From positions 124,001 to 188,000 of the forward strand of contig NZ_FMZC01000007.1 in NCBI RefSeq assembly GCF_900102625.1: a stretch of DNA of 64,000 bases, given 5' to 3'. This document shows positions 8,002 to 16,247 of this stretch, in pieces. The position numbers and the translations under genes are program-made. Source of the stretch: Paracidovorax valerianellae. Its GTDB lineage: Bacteria > Pseudomonadota > Gammaproteobacteria > Burkholderiales > Burkholderiaceae_C. The number at the start of each line of letters is the position of its first letter. The first letter of the stretch is position 1. The notes beneath the pieces are model-generated. The model was not told where the DNA came from. It searched no databases and was given only the letters and a program-made list of their open reading frames with translations.

Positions 8002-8505
8002 TTAAGGTAGCACGGCGCCGGTCGGCTGGTCAATCGTGCGGCGCGGAATGTGCTGCTGCGCCGCCTTCTTGGACTTGCGCCAGTCCCATGGTGGGACCGG
8101 GACGGCATCAGCCCATAGACCCTTGCGAGCGCCCTGTGCAGTGGCCTGCAGGCGAGCGATGCTGGGGTCGGTGAGATAGCGCGTGTAGGCCCATGCAAGG
8201 CCCGCTCGAGCCTGCTCTTCGCTGGCGTCCTGGCCCTTGCAATTGACCCGCGCCACCGTGCGCCCGTAGCGGTCGGTGGTCTGAGGGCTGATCGTGGCCT
8301 GGGTCTGGAAACACAGATCAGCCAAGTGCTGGCGCGACGCCGTGCCAAAGGGCTGGGCGCGCTCCGGTGCGTCGATCTCGGCCAGGCGCACCTTGACTTG
8401 CTCGTAGCGGCCGGGATCGCCGCAGCGCGCGGTGAGTGTGTCGCCATCGGAAATGGCGACGATCAAGCAGAGCAGCGTAGGGCTCAAAAGCAACTCTGCT
8501 TCCAC
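8002..8505 (-). CDS. Staphylococcal-nuclease-like protein, N-terminally short
   Basis: A 167-residue SNase-fold protein with the family segments ISDGDTLTARC, VRLAEIDAPE and DRYGRTVARV, which carry the Ca-binding and catalytic Asp, Glu and Arg residues. Relatives of this type normally have a signal peptide before the first strand. Here only about ten residues (GTG start at 8505, EAELLLSPTLLC) precede the domain and the start overlaps the upstream gene by 22 bases, so the signal peptide looks lost or replaced. It may degrade nucleic acid in the periplasm if still exported. The domain call is firm; location is uncertain. Confidence 0.88.
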   Translation of the reverse strand: MEAELLLSPTLLCLIVAISDGDTLTARCGDPGRYEQVKVRLAEIDAPERAQPFGTASRQHLADLCFQTQATISPQTTDRYGRTVARVNCKGQDASEEQARAGLAWAYTRYLTDPSIARLQATAQGARKGLWADAVPVPPWDWRKSKKAAQQHIPRRTIDQPTGAVLP

Positions 8506-8918
8506 AGCACGTCAAACTCATCAATCCACGCCTCTTGTTCGGTTCTTTGTCGCCCTCGTGCTTTCATAAAGTCCGTCTCACGCTCCAGCTCCGCAACGAT
8601 GACGTGAGTAGGCTTCGAACCTCCGTACCAAGCGCCTGTTGGGTACCCCCTGATTGCATATCCACCGGATGTCGCAAGAAACTTGGTGAAGCCTACTGAG
8701 CCTCCAAAGGGATTGCGCGAATTCACTTCTCCACACAGCACGCCGCGCTGCGATAGACGCTGTCCGCGAAATTGCGCAGACGCCGGGTCAGTGAGAGAAG
8801 CAAGCAACCGAGCTTGCTTCTCTGGCCACACAACCACGGGCTCCCAAAACTTCCAAACGCACGCAGCTGAAATCGCCGCAAAAACCACCAAGCCGAGAGC
8901 TGCAGTTCGCCGCTGCAT
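8484..8918 (-). CDS. Small exported or anchored protein of unknown function
   Basis: ATG 8918 is preferred over a start 39 bases upstream because GGAAGG lies six bases before it. The 144-residue product begins MQRRTAALGL with a single hydrophobic helix (residues 6-24). It then carries LTDPASAQFR, RLSQRGVLCGEVNSRNPFGG and GFTKFL, a pattern seen in uncharacterised proteobacterial and phage proteins with two conserved blocks, DPxSAQFR and LCGEVN. Function unknown. It sits in the repressor-linked operon, so expression in the lysogen is possible. Confidence 0.75.
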   Translation of the reverse strand: MQRRTAALGLVVFAAISAACVWKFWEPVVVWPEKQARLLASLTDPASAQFRGQRLSQRGVLCGEVNSRNPFGGSVGFTKFLATSGGYAIRGYPTGAWYGGSKPTHVIVAELERETDFMKARGRQRTEQEAWIDEFDVLWKQSCF

Positions 8919-8919
8919 G

Positions 8920-9267
8920 TCACACCTTCCGGGTGCGGTTGAGGATGGCTTCTGCATACCTGCGCACCCTCAGCAATTGGGAAGGCTGCAGATCGATAAC
9001 CATGCGAGTACCGAATTGGCGCTCCATGAACAGAAAAACTGTTTCGCTATTTCGCACGCGACGGATTAGTCCTAGGACCTCCCGCTGTTCTGTATTCGTC
9101 AATGACCCGGGGAGGTTTTCTGGCGCACCCACGACGGTGACGATGGTGACGTTGCTCGTCACATCACCCCCAACTCTTCCGACTTGAACCGCCCCTGCGC
9201 CTTCGTTCTTCTGTGCTGGTAGGAACTTCGATATCAAAGCCAGCAAATTCTTCTGCAATGCACTCAA
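8920..9267 (-). CDS. Uncharacterised protein with GAGAVQVG motif
   Basis: A 115-residue protein. Residues 22-40 read NEGAGAVQVGRVGGDVTSN, closely matching the C-terminus of the repressor encoded just upstream (NAGAGAVQIGHSQGKVT). The rest is helical with RRVRNSETVFLFMERQFGTR. A shared short motif in two adjacent lysogeny genes suggests a common binding surface or a domain copied between them. It is separated by four bases from the repressor stop and by one base from the next start. Function unknown. Confidence 0.7.
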   Translation of the reverse strand: MSALQKNLLALISKFLPAQKNEGAGAVQVGRVGGDVTSNVTIVTVVGAPENLPGSLTNTEQREVLGLIRRVRNSETVFLFMERQFGTRMVIDLQPSQLLRVRRYAEAILNRTRKV

Positions 9268-9271
9268 CGAA

Positions 9272-9733
9272 CTATCTCCCTTTTTTTACAGTTACTTTTC
9301 CTTGGGAATGGCCGATCTGCACAGCGCCTGCCCCGGCGTTGTGCATTGACATCCCGCTCAAATTCACGCTCCCATCAGAGAGCTTCTCAGTCTTCCGCCG
9401 CTGAGGCTTCGCGGCGCTCGCGATGCCCGCGGCCAACAACGCCGACGTTTGCACCAAGTTGGCTTTGCTCTCACGGGAGCAGCGGCGGTAGTTGTCGATC
9501 AGCACTGTCTCTGCAGCGTCTAGCAGCGGCCCGCGCTCCCTGTTGCCAGTGAGGATGTACATCACGTCCAGGCTGTGGGCTGCTAAAGATGCCAAGTACT
9601 GGGCATCAGGGCTTCGATCTTTTTCGTAGTTCTGCTGCGACCTCAGCGAGATCCCACAGAGATCTGCCAGCGCCTGTTGCGAAAGTCGAGCGGCGTCGCG
9701 CTCCTCCCTTAGTCGTTCGGAAATCGTGAGCAT
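9272..9733 (-). CDS. Phage repressor, XRE-family HTH (c-like)
   Basis: Start ATG 9733 is preferred: it begins MLTISERLREERDAARLS, directly at the HTH domain, and leaves the palindrome at 9759-9780 outside the gene. The 153-residue product has an XRE helix-turn-helix (QQALADLCGISLRSQQNYE, residues 19-37) and a C-terminal region ending NAGAGAVQIGHSQGKVTVK. It is divergent from the ner-like gene and should hold the lysogenic state by blocking the early promoter, as Mu c does. A longer frame reaching 9808 exists but would place the operator in coding sequence. Confidence 0.82.
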   Translation of the reverse strand: MLTISERLREERDAARLSQQALADLCGISLRSQQNYEKDRSPDAQYLASLAAHSLDVMYILTGNRERGPLLDAAETVLIDNYRRCSRESKANLVQTSALLAAGIASAAKPQRRKTEKLSDGSVNLSGMSMHNAGAGAVQIGHSQGKVTVKKGR

Positions 9734-9758
9734 GTTTGTTCGCAAAAAACCACGTTGC

Positions 9759-9780
9759 ATTACGCACAAACGTGCGTAAT
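9759..9780. promoter_or_regulatory. Palindromic operator in the divergent control region
   Basis: ATTACGCAC and GTGCGTAAT form a perfect 9-bp inverted repeat around a 4-bp spacer (AAAC). It sits between the divergent repressor and ner-like starts, where early and repressor promoters must lie, and is the best candidate for repressor or Ner binding. Confidence 0.65.
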
Positions 9781-9842
9781 AATTCGCCTTAAGCACTGGT
9801 GCAGACATTGCACCTCACTAATTAGGCGAAAGGGTAACAGAC

Positions 9843-10109
9843 ATGCATCCTGAAGAAATCAAAGCCGCAATGCGGATGAAGGGAGTTACTCCCACGGCAT
9901 TAGCGGCCGAACTTGAAATTGCAAACTCCACGATGTCACAGGTCATCTCCGGTAGGGCTGTATCCGCTCGGGTGATGGCGCGGATTGCAACCATCATCGG
10001 GAAACCGGTAGACACGATCTGGCCCCCAAAGAACCGCCGACCTAGCCTGCGCCGCACGAAGGCATCAAAGCAAGCTCCGGCCTTGAACCAAGCACCGGCG
10101 TGCCGTTGA
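9843..10109 (+). CDS. Ner-like DNA-binding regulator
   Basis: An 88-residue protein beginning MHPEEIKAAMRMKGVTPTAL with the Ner/Nlp helix-turn-helix (TALAAELEIANSTMSQVISG) and the typical IGKPVDTIWP end of that domain. AAAGGG lies about 8 nt upstream. In Mu, Ner damps transcription from the early and repressor promoters at the start of lytic growth; position as first early gene, divergent from the repressor, fits that role. The basic tail (NRRPSLRRTKASK) probably adds DNA contact. Confidence 0.87.
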   Translation: MHPEEIKAAMRMKGVTPTALAAELEIANSTMSQVISGRAVSARVMARIATIIGKPVDTIWPPKNRRPSLRRTKASKQAPALNQAPACR

Positions 10110-10123
10110 GTGGAAGTGTCAAG

Positions 10124-12319
10124 ATGACTTGGCTCACAGCACGAGAGCTGGCAGGGCTTTCCGGCATGCCAGCCTCAGAACGGCGCACCAGGGACAAGCT
10201 GACTGCCCTTCAAATTGCTAGCCGGCCGCGCTTAGGCCGCGAAGGCGGTGGCGGGCTTGAATTCGACTGTTCGCAACTTCCCCGTGAAACCCGAGATGCC
10301 GTAGCGGCACGCTCGGTGGCAGCCGCAGGACACACGACCATTGGGGTCGCCGATTCGGTGGTTCAAGCGCGGCCATCCGCCAGCGCTCTCGCACCAGCAC
10401 CTGAGTCAATGCGGCGCCCACCCAGCCCAGTAGACCAAGCGGTGGCAGACGCTCGCATGGTCCTGGTCAATCTGGTCCTTGACCTGATTCCCACGCACGG
10501 CACCAAGCGAGCCTGCGAAATCCTCTCGCTGCAGCTAGCCACCCGCCAGGCGAGCCCCGAACTGCAAGCCACCGCCCGTGCCGCCAACCAGCGCGCCCGC
10601 GCCGACCAGGTCAGCGCCCGCACCCTGGAGCGCTACATGGCCATCCACCGTGCTGACGGCTGGTATGGCCTGCTGCCGGCCGCAGCGCCTGCGCCGACCC
10701 TGCACGACATCGACCAGGACGTCGCCGCAGTCCTCGGTCTCTATCACAGCCGCGATGCGCGCTTCCGCAAGCTCACGGGTGCAGCTAAAGAGGTGACTCG
10801 CCAGTTGGGCCGCGACTTCGACACGTGGCAGGCGCTCTACGGCCGCGCCCGCCGTGCTCTGGACAAGCTGGGCAAGTCGGCCCAGGCCAGCGTGGCGCTC
10901 ATCAAGGCCCGCCATGCTCCCGGTGCCCAGCGCGATGCCAAGCTGCCCTTCCAGCGGCGCGACACCTCCGACCTCGGACCCAACGACGTCTGGCTGATCG
11001 ACGGCCACACGGTCAAGGCCAAGGTGCGCCATCCGGACCACGGGGCACCGTTTGCGCCCGAGCTGACGGTCTGCCTGGACATCGCCTCGAAAAAGGTCAC
11101 CGGGTGGTCGGTCAACCTGTCCGAGAACGTCCGCGCAGTCGGCGATGCCTTGCGCCACGGCGTGGGCCAGTGCGGCGTGCCCGCCATCCTCTACGGCGAC
11201 AACGGCGCAGGCGAGACCGCCAAGCAGATGGATTGCCCCATCGACGGTTTCTGTGCCCGACTGGGCATCGACCACCGCACAGGCATCCCTGGCAAGCCCC
11301 AGGGCCACGGCTCCATCGAGCGGATGTGGCAGACGCTCGCCATCAATCTGGCACGCCAATTCGGCTCGTACCAGGGCCGGGACGTGGATGGCGGCACCTT
11401 CCGCAAGGTCGCTGCCGAGATCGCCAAGGAGCAGCGCGCCGTGCGCCGCGCCGAGCAGACCGGCGAGGTGGTGGTGTTGAGCGCCAAGGTGCCGAGTTGG
11501 CAGCAGTTCGTGGAGGCCGTTGAACGCGCGGTCTATGAGTACAACCACGAACACCGCCACCGCAGCCTGCCCAAGCGGCCCGACGGCAAGCACATGACGC
11601 CGGCCGAGGCCTGGAACGCTCGTATCAACGTGGCCGAGCAGATCACGCTCTCGCCGGCCGAGCTGCGCGAGATGTTCATGCCCGCCGTGCTTCGCACCGC
11701 CAAGCGAGGACAGGTCACTTTCTTTAACCAGACCTACGCCGCGCCCGACCTGATGCGCCTCGACGTGGATGGGCATGAGGTCAGCGTGCGCTACGACATC
11801 CACGACCCGAGCTTCGTGCGGGTCTACACGCTGGACGGCGAATTCGTCTGCGACGCCAGGTTCGACGCCAGCGCCCGTGCGTTTTTTCCAAAGCCGGTCA
11901 TCGAGATGGCCAAGGAAAAGCGCGTGCGCGCCGCCGTCAAGCGCCGCGAGCTGCAGATCGACACCGCACTGCGCGAGCTGGGCACCACCGTCCAGTCCGA
12001 CACCGTTTTTTCCCTGCCGGAGCCCAGCACCCCCTTTGTGGTGGTGCCCTCCACCGTGGAGGTGGCAACTACCCCCTCCCTCCCTTTTGCTTCCATGGGC
12101 GATGCGGTGCGAGCCGCAACGGGCAGGCCTTTCTTTGACGCGTTGAGCGACCGCTACGAGTGGCTCATGCAGCACCGCGATGCCTGGACCGCCGAGGACG
12201 GCGCATGGCTGGGCAAGTACGTGCAGAGCGAGGACTACGAGGGGCTGGCCGGCTACTACGCATCGCGCGGCCTGGCCTGGGGTGATGTGGGCGAGGAGCC
12301 CCTGAGAAGTGCCCTGTGA
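10124..12319 (+). CDS. Mu-type transposase A (DDE recombinase)
   Basis: ATG 10124 is chosen because GGAAG lies seven bases upstream and the product begins MTWLTARELAGLSG, the start of the Mu end-binding winged-helix domain; a GTG at 10100 would overlap ner. The 731-residue protein has the RNase H-fold core with D293 (WLIDGHT), D359 (YGDNGAGE) and E399 (GSIERMW), then a Mu-type C-terminal beta-barrel and helical tail that should contact the B protein. It cuts and joins phage ends during integration and replicative transposition. All catalytic residues are present. Confidence 0.95.
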   Translation: MTWLTARELAGLSGMPASERRTRDKLTALQIASRPRLGREGGGGLEFDCSQLPRETRDAVAARSVAAAGHTTIGVADSVVQARPSASALAPAPESMRRPPSPVDQAVADARMVLVNLVLDLIPTHGTKRACEILSLQLATRQASPELQATARAANQRARADQVSARTLERYMAIHRADGWYGLLPAAAPAPTLHDIDQDVAAVLGLYHSRDARFRKLTGAAKEVTRQLGRDFDTWQALYGRARRALDKLGKSAQASVALIKARHAPGAQRDAKLPFQRRDTSDLGPNDVWLIDGHTVKAKVRHPDHGAPFAPELTVCLDIASKKVTGWSVNLSENVRAVGDALRHGVGQCGVPAILYGDNGAGETAKQMDCPIDGFCARLGIDHRTGIPGKPQGHGSIERMWQTLAINLARQFGSYQGRDVDGGTFRKVAAEIAKEQRAVRRAEQTGEVVVLSAKVPSWQQFVEAVERAVYEYNHEHRHRSLPKRPDGKHMTPAEAWNARINVAEQITLSPAELREMFMPAVLRTAKRGQVTFFNQTYAAPDLMRLDVDGHEVSVRYDIHDPSFVRVYTLDGEFVCDARFDASARAFFPKPVIEMAKEKRVRAAVKRRELQIDTALRELGTTVQSDTVFSLPEPSTPFVVVPSTVEVATTPSLPFASMGDAVRAATGRPFFDALSDRYEWLMQHRDAWTAEDGAWLGKYVQSEDYEGLAGYYASRGLAWGDVGEEPLRSAL

Positions 12320-12377
12320 TGGTTGCAGCCACCACAGAGCGTGCCTGGATATGGACCGAAGCGGAAGGAAATGTACT

Positions 12378-13121
12378 GTGAAAAAAGGTTTTGTACCAAC
12401 CGAGAACTTCAAGCGCCTCAAGGAGGCCGAGAAGCTGGTGGCGAAGCGCGGCGCGCTGGAAGCCGGACTGGTGCTGGTGCGCGGCGTGTACGGCATCGGC
12501 AAGAGCATGCTCACCGAGCGCTGGGCCACCGATAGCGGCTACGTGTTCGTGCGGGCCAAAGAGACGTGGACCAAGCACACCGTGCTGCGGGAGATCGCCA
12601 CAAAGATGGGCCTGTCCACCCATGGCGCGGCGGCAGAGGTGCAGGACCGCATCATCGGCCAGCTCGCCGTGACGATGACCCCGCTCATCATTGACGAGGC
12701 CGACCACCTGGTTGACCGCCGCAGCGCGAGCATGCTGGAAGTGATCCGAGACATCACGGATATCACCGGGATCATGTGCTTCCTGGTGGGCATGGAGGGC
12801 TTCCCGGTGCTGGTGGCCCGCCACGCCCACATCGCCAGCCGCGTGGCACGCATCGTGGAACTGGAGCCCTTGTCGGTACAGGACGTGCAGACGACGGTCA
12901 CGGCCAAGGCCGAAGTGCCCATGAGCGCAGACGTGGTGGCGATCATTCACCAGCACGCCAAGGGCCGCATGCGTCTGGTCCTCAACGCCATCGCCAACAT
13001 CGAGCAGTGGGCGCAGGCCAATAGCTGGGCCAGGGTCGAGCTGGATCACATCAAGGGCCGGCCGCTGTGCCCCGAGTTCACGAGCCAGAGCGCCGCAGCC
13101 AGCGCACGGGGAGCCCGCTGA
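12378..13121 (+). CDS. Transposition target-selection ATPase B (AAA+)
   Basis: GTG 12378 gives MKKGFVPTENFKRL, with AAGGA eight bases upstream, and is preferred to an upstream in-frame start at 12309 that overlaps the transposase end. The 247-residue protein has Walker A GVYGIGKS (residues 36-43) and Walker B PLIIDEADHL, then the helical lid of a MuB-like AAA+ ATPase. It would polymerise on target DNA, deliver it to the transposase and give target immunity. The stop overlaps the next ATG (TGATG). Confidence 0.9.
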   Translation: MKKGFVPTENFKRLKEAEKLVAKRGALEAGLVLVRGVYGIGKSMLTERWATDSGYVFVRAKETWTKHTVLREIATKMGLSTHGAAAEVQDRIIGQLAVTMTPLIIDEADHLVDRRSASMLEVIRDITDITGIMCFLVGMEGFPVLVARHAHIASRVARIVELEPLSVQDVQTTVTAKAEVPMSADVVAIIHQHAKGRMRLVLNAIANIEQWAQANSWARVELDHIKGRPLCPEFTSQSAAASARGAR

Positions 13122-13762
13122 TGCAGCGCACACAACCCTGGTTCATCGGTGCCGCGCTGCGCGCCCTGGCGCTCAACGTCAGCAACACCCGGCGCGTTTT
13201 CACGCGCTCCGATCTGGTCTTGTGGGACAAGGCTCTGGCCGAGCGGCCGGGCCTTGCCAAGATGGCCTTGGATCGGATGGCTTATCACGAACTGGTCGAG
13301 CTGCAGCCGGATCGCCAGGTTGCGCAGGGGCTGACGCGCATCGATCAGCGCTGGCGTCTCACCGACAAAGGCCTCGCCACCTGCCGGTCGGTGGCCCAGG
13401 CGCTGCCCGGCGCGCCGCCGCCCGATCCCTCTGCGCTCTCCACACGCCTGTGGCAACTGCTGCGCTCGCGCCGCACGCTCACGGCCGAGGAAGCGGCCAG
13501 CACGCTGATCGATGCCGGGGAGCGGGACTTTGCGAAGGCCCAGCACCAGCTCGGCGACTACCTGAGCATCTGGTCCAAGCTGGTGCCCGAGAACATCCAG
13601 GTCAGCGCGCAGCGCGTCGGCAACGCCAAGCGCTATGTGATGGTCACCGACGGGGGCTTGTACCCGCCTCCCACCAAGGTCGGGCGTGTCCGGCTGGTGC
13701 CCCCGCCTGCCGCGCGTCCCGTGCCGCCCCTTGCCAAGCGGGCCAAGGCCACCGACGAATGA
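13121..13762 (+). CDS. Conserved early protein of transposable phages, function unknown
   Basis: A 213-residue protein coupled to the B gene by a TGATG overlap. It begins MQRTQPWFIGAALRALALNV and reads as two winged-helix-like halves (FTRSDLVLWDKAL to WRLTDKGLATC, then LTAEEAASTLIDAGERD to RYVMVTDGGLYPP), so DNA binding is likely. The Pro-rich, basic C-terminus may be disordered. Genes of this kind follow B in BcepMu-like phages, but I cannot name an activity. Confidence 0.75.
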   Translation: MQRTQPWFIGAALRALALNVSNTRRVFTRSDLVLWDKALAERPGLAKMALDRMAYHELVELQPDRQVAQGLTRIDQRWRLTDKGLATCRSVAQALPGAPPPDPSALSTRLWQLLRSRRTLTAEEAASTLIDAGERDFAKAQHQLGDYLSIWSKLVPENIQVSAQRVGNAKRYVMVTDGGLYPPPTKVGRVRLVPPPAARPVPPLAKRAKATDE

Positions 13763-14208
13763 GCCAGCCATGCGACTACATGCAACAACCCTGGTTTGCC
13801 CTGCTGAGTTCCCGCTGCGAGGGCGCCAAGCGCACGGACGTGGCGCGGCAACTGGGCATCAGCGGCGCGGCGTTGAGCCAGGTCTTGAACGGCAGCGGCA
13901 AGTACGGCGAGGGCAAGGCCAGCACGGCCCACATCGCCAGCCGGGTGGAACACACCTTCGGCCGCTACACCTGTCCGCACCTGACCGAGGAGGCCGGGGG
14001 CGAGCCGCAGGCGGTCTCCGCCGAGCAATGCCGGGCCTTTGCGCACCGCTCTCCGCCCACGGGATCGCCCCGCGCCATGCAGCACTGGCAGGCGTGCCGC
14101 CAATGCCCGCACAAGGCGGCCAGCGCACCGCCCCAGCAGCGCCCCGTAGTGCCCCGCAAGGCCATTCCCATCTCCGTCCAACCCATGGAGGCATCTGATG
14201 CCGTCTAA
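13759..14208 (+). CDS. HTH protein with Cys/His cluster
   Basis: A 149-residue protein whose ATGA overlaps the previous stop. A helix-turn-helix spans DVARQLGISGAALSQVLNGS (about residues 27-46). Downstream TCPHL, EQCRAF and ACRQCPH place four Cys and two His in about 45 residues, which could bind zinc or a metal cluster. Such XRE-like proteins with a Cys tail are common in the early region of Mu-like phages. A regulatory role is inferred only. Confidence 0.72.
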   Translation: MSQPCDYMQQPWFALLSSRCEGAKRTDVARQLGISGAALSQVLNGSGKYGEGKASTAHIASRVEHTFGRYTCPHLTEEAGGEPQAVSAEQCRAFAHRSPPTGSPRAMQHWQACRQCPHKAASAPPQQRPVVPRKAIPISVQPMEASDAV

Positions 14209-14437
14209 AGCCCCCGCTGCCGCCTATCCCCTCTCGCACTGGCAAAGACTGCGACAAGCCTGGATCAACTGGCGCATCCGCCGCACCACGCTATTCATGG
14301 AGCGCGAGCGGACCCTGCACAACATGCACATGGCCCAGCTGCGCGCCGAGCTGGACGCGCTACACGTCCGCATGGCCGACGCGCTGCTGGACCAGATGAA
14401 TGCCGGCATGGCGCAAGAGCAGCGGAGGCCCTTATGA
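14198..14437 (+). CDS. Small basic helical protein
   Basis: 79 residues starting MPSKAPAAAY, with an Arg-rich helix (WINWRIRRTTLFMERERTL) and a heptad-like stretch (LRAELDALHVRMADALLDQM). It overlaps the previous gene by 11 bases and the next by ATGA, so it belongs to the coupled early chain. Function unknown. Confidence 0.65.
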   Translation: MPSKAPAAAYPLSHWQRLRQAWINWRIRRTTLFMERERTLHNMHMAQLRAELDALHVRMADALLDQMNAGMAQEQRRPL

Positions 14438-14649
14438 GCCTGGGCATTCCGGTGACGATCCCGATGTCTGCGGCCCGCTATGACCGCCCGCCGCTCGGCT
14501 GGATCATCCGCCGCGCGCGCCGGCTGCAGCGCGCCTACGGCATCGACCGCAAGACGGCGGTGTTCGATGCGCGCCGCGACTACATGGACTTTGTCGGGCT
14601 GCACCACAAGCACCTGCTGCGCCTCATTCGCGGAGGCGCCCATGGGTAA
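14434..14649 (+). CDS. Small basic protein
   Basis: 71 residues starting MSLGIPVTIP, with a strongly basic middle (IIRRARRLQRAYGIDRK) that could bind nucleic acid. The ATG overlaps the previous stop and the end overlaps the next start by eight bases. Function unknown. Confidence 0.65.
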   Translation: MSLGIPVTIPMSAARYDRPPLGWIIRRARRLQRAYGIDRKTAVFDARRDYMDFVGLHHKHLLRLIRGGAHG

Positions 14650-14935
14650 CGCGATCACACCGGAGACGCGCGCCCTTTGGCTCTTCCTGCGCAACCTGGG
14701 CGACTGGTGGACGGCCGCGCAGATCGCCCACCACTGGCGCCCGACCTTCACGGTTGGCGAGGTCGACAACCACATGCGCGCGCTGATGCACGGAGGGTTC
14801 GTCGCCCAGCGGCCCACCGAGGGCGACGCACTGTGGGCCTATGCCGTCACGTCCGACTGCCTGTCGCTGCCAGGCCATGAGCGCGCAGCACTGACCACAT
14901 CCACCACAACCGAGGGAGCGAACCATGCCGATTGA
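14642..14935 (+). CDS. Winged-helix-like small protein
   Basis: 97 residues starting MGNAITPETRALW. WTAAQIAHHW and VDNHMRALMHGGFVAQR have the spacing of a winged helix, in which the second helix and wing set a reading of promoter DNA. The end overlaps the next gene by 11 bases. A regulatory role is possible, not shown. Confidence 0.65.
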   Translation: MGNAITPETRALWLFLRNLGDWWTAAQIAHHWRPTFTVGEVDNHMRALMHGGFVAQRPTEGDALWAYAVTSDCLSLPGHERAALTTSTTTEGANHAD

Positions 14936-15377
14936 ACATTTCAAAAACCCTAAAGGCGAACTGCTCTCGCCCATCACGCAGGCCATCGTGCAGCACCTGC
15001 AGACGAACGGACCGAGCGATTCGATGGCGATCAACCAGGCATTGCTGCGCATCGACGGCTACCGCGACGACTCTGGCCCCGAAGCGCTGCGTAGCCGCCT
15101 GCGCAAGCTGTGCGCGCAGGATCACATCCACCGCGTGATCCAGGGCGACAAGCTGCTGTACATGGCCGGTGCCGATCCCCAGGCCGCCTATCTGGACGGG
15201 GTCCACACCAATGAGGCTGTGATTCCCGCAGCGCTCACGCCGCCACCACGCCACAACGTCATGCAAGGCCACTACGCGCCGAGCTGGACCGTTGCGCGGG
15301 CGGGCGCCCTGGACTACGCGAAGCACCCGAGCCTGCACATGGGGCAGCGCCGGGAGTTTCGGAGCGAGGTCGTATGA
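14925..15377 (+). CDS. Uncharacterised early protein
   Basis: 150 residues beginning MPIEHFKNPKGELLSP. The first 85 residues resemble a winged helix (ITQAIVQHLQ, MAINQALLRI, RSRLRKLCAQDHIHRVIQGDKLLY), like the gene before it, and the remainder is low in predicted structure. Repeated winged-helix genes in tandem may reflect duplication. Overlaps both neighbours. Confidence 0.65.
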   Translation: MPIEHFKNPKGELLSPITQAIVQHLQTNGPSDSMAINQALLRIDGYRDDSGPEALRSRLRKLCAQDHIHRVIQGDKLLYMAGADPQAAYLDGVHTNEAVIPAALTPPPRHNVMQGHYAPSWTVARAGALDYAKHPSLHMGQRREFRSEVV

Positions 15378-15616
15378 GCGAGCGCCCGCAACACGAGATT
15401 GAACTGAACGCAGTCATTCGCGCCTTGCTGGAGACCGTGAAGGCAGCGTCCACAGAAGGCCTGGCGATGGACGCCCTGCTGAGTGCGTATCTCAACGTCG
15501 CGCAAGCCACAGGGCGCTTGCATGAAGTACACGGCGCCCTGATGGCCGTGGCCCAACACCCCGCCGTTGCCCAGGCCTGCGAGGCCACGGCGCCCACCCG
15601 CCCATCCATTCACTGA
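15374..15616 (+). CDS. Small helical protein, unknown
   Basis: 80 residues starting MSERPQHEIE, predicted all-helical (ALLETVKAASTEGLAMDALL). Coupled to the upstream gene by ATGA and followed by a clear ribosome binding site for the DUF3164 gene. Function unknown. Confidence 0.65.
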   Translation: MSERPQHEIELNAVIRALLETVKAASTEGLAMDALLSAYLNVAQATGRLHEVHGALMAVAQHPAVAQACEATAPTRPSIH

Positions 15617-15626
15617 AAGGAATCCC

Positions 15627-16247
15627 ATGTCCGAAGAAACCACCATCCCCAAGGGCTACTGGCAAGACGCCAACGGCAACCTGATTCCCGTCAGCAAGAT
15701 CAAGGACATCGACAAAGACCGCCATCGCACGGTCACCGACCTGTGCGAGGCCGCCAAGGCGCAAGCCGCCGAACTGGCGTCGTTCAAGCAGGCCGCGATG
15801 CGCGAGGTCCTGGAGTTCGTGGAGCGCAGCCTGGCCGAGTACGACGTCAAGACCGGCGGCGCCAAGGGCAACGTCACGTTGGTGTCGTTCGATGGCCGTT
15901 ACAAGGTCATTCGACAGATGCAGGAGACGCTGCAGTTCGATGAACGTCTGATGGCGGCCAAGGCGCTGATTGACGAGTGCATCCAGGGCTGGAGCAAGGG
16001 CAGTAGCGCCAACATCAAGGTGTTGGTCAACGATGCATTCCAGGTCGACAAGCAAGGAAAGATCAGCACAGGCCGTGTCCTCGCTCTGCGCCGCGTGAAG
16101 ATCGAAGACGAGACCTGGAAGCGGGCGATGGACGCGATCAGCGACAGCATGCAGGTAGCAGGGTCCAAGTCGTACATCCGCTGCTACGAGCGCAATGCCA
16201 CCACGGGCGGCTATGACCCCATCGTTCTGGATGTGGCGGCAGCATGA
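15627..16247 (+). CDS. DUF3164 family early protein
   Basis: ATG 15627 has AAAGGA upstream and gives 206 residues; a longer in-frame extension to 15567 overlaps the preceding gene. It begins MSEETTIPKGYWQDANGNLIP, the standard N-terminus of DUF3164, and contains GGAKGNVTLVSFDGRYKV. These proteins are found in the early operons of Mu-like phages. Their role is not established; no catalytic motif is visible. Confidence 0.85.
   Translation: MSEETTIPKGYWQDANGNLIPVSKIKDIDKDRHRTVTDLCEAAKAQAAELASFKQAAMREVLEFVERSLAEYDVKTGGAKGNVTLVSFDGRYKVIRQMQETLQFDERLMAAKALIDECIQGWSKGSSANIKVLVNDAFQVDKQGKISTGRVLALRRVKIEDETWKRAMDAISDSMQVAGSKSYIRCYERNATTGGYDPIVLDVAAA

Noticed and set aside
10535-12529. 664-codon open frame antisense to the transposase
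   Set aside because: Fully explained by the transposase, which has its catalytic residues. No ribosome binding site or recognisable domain.
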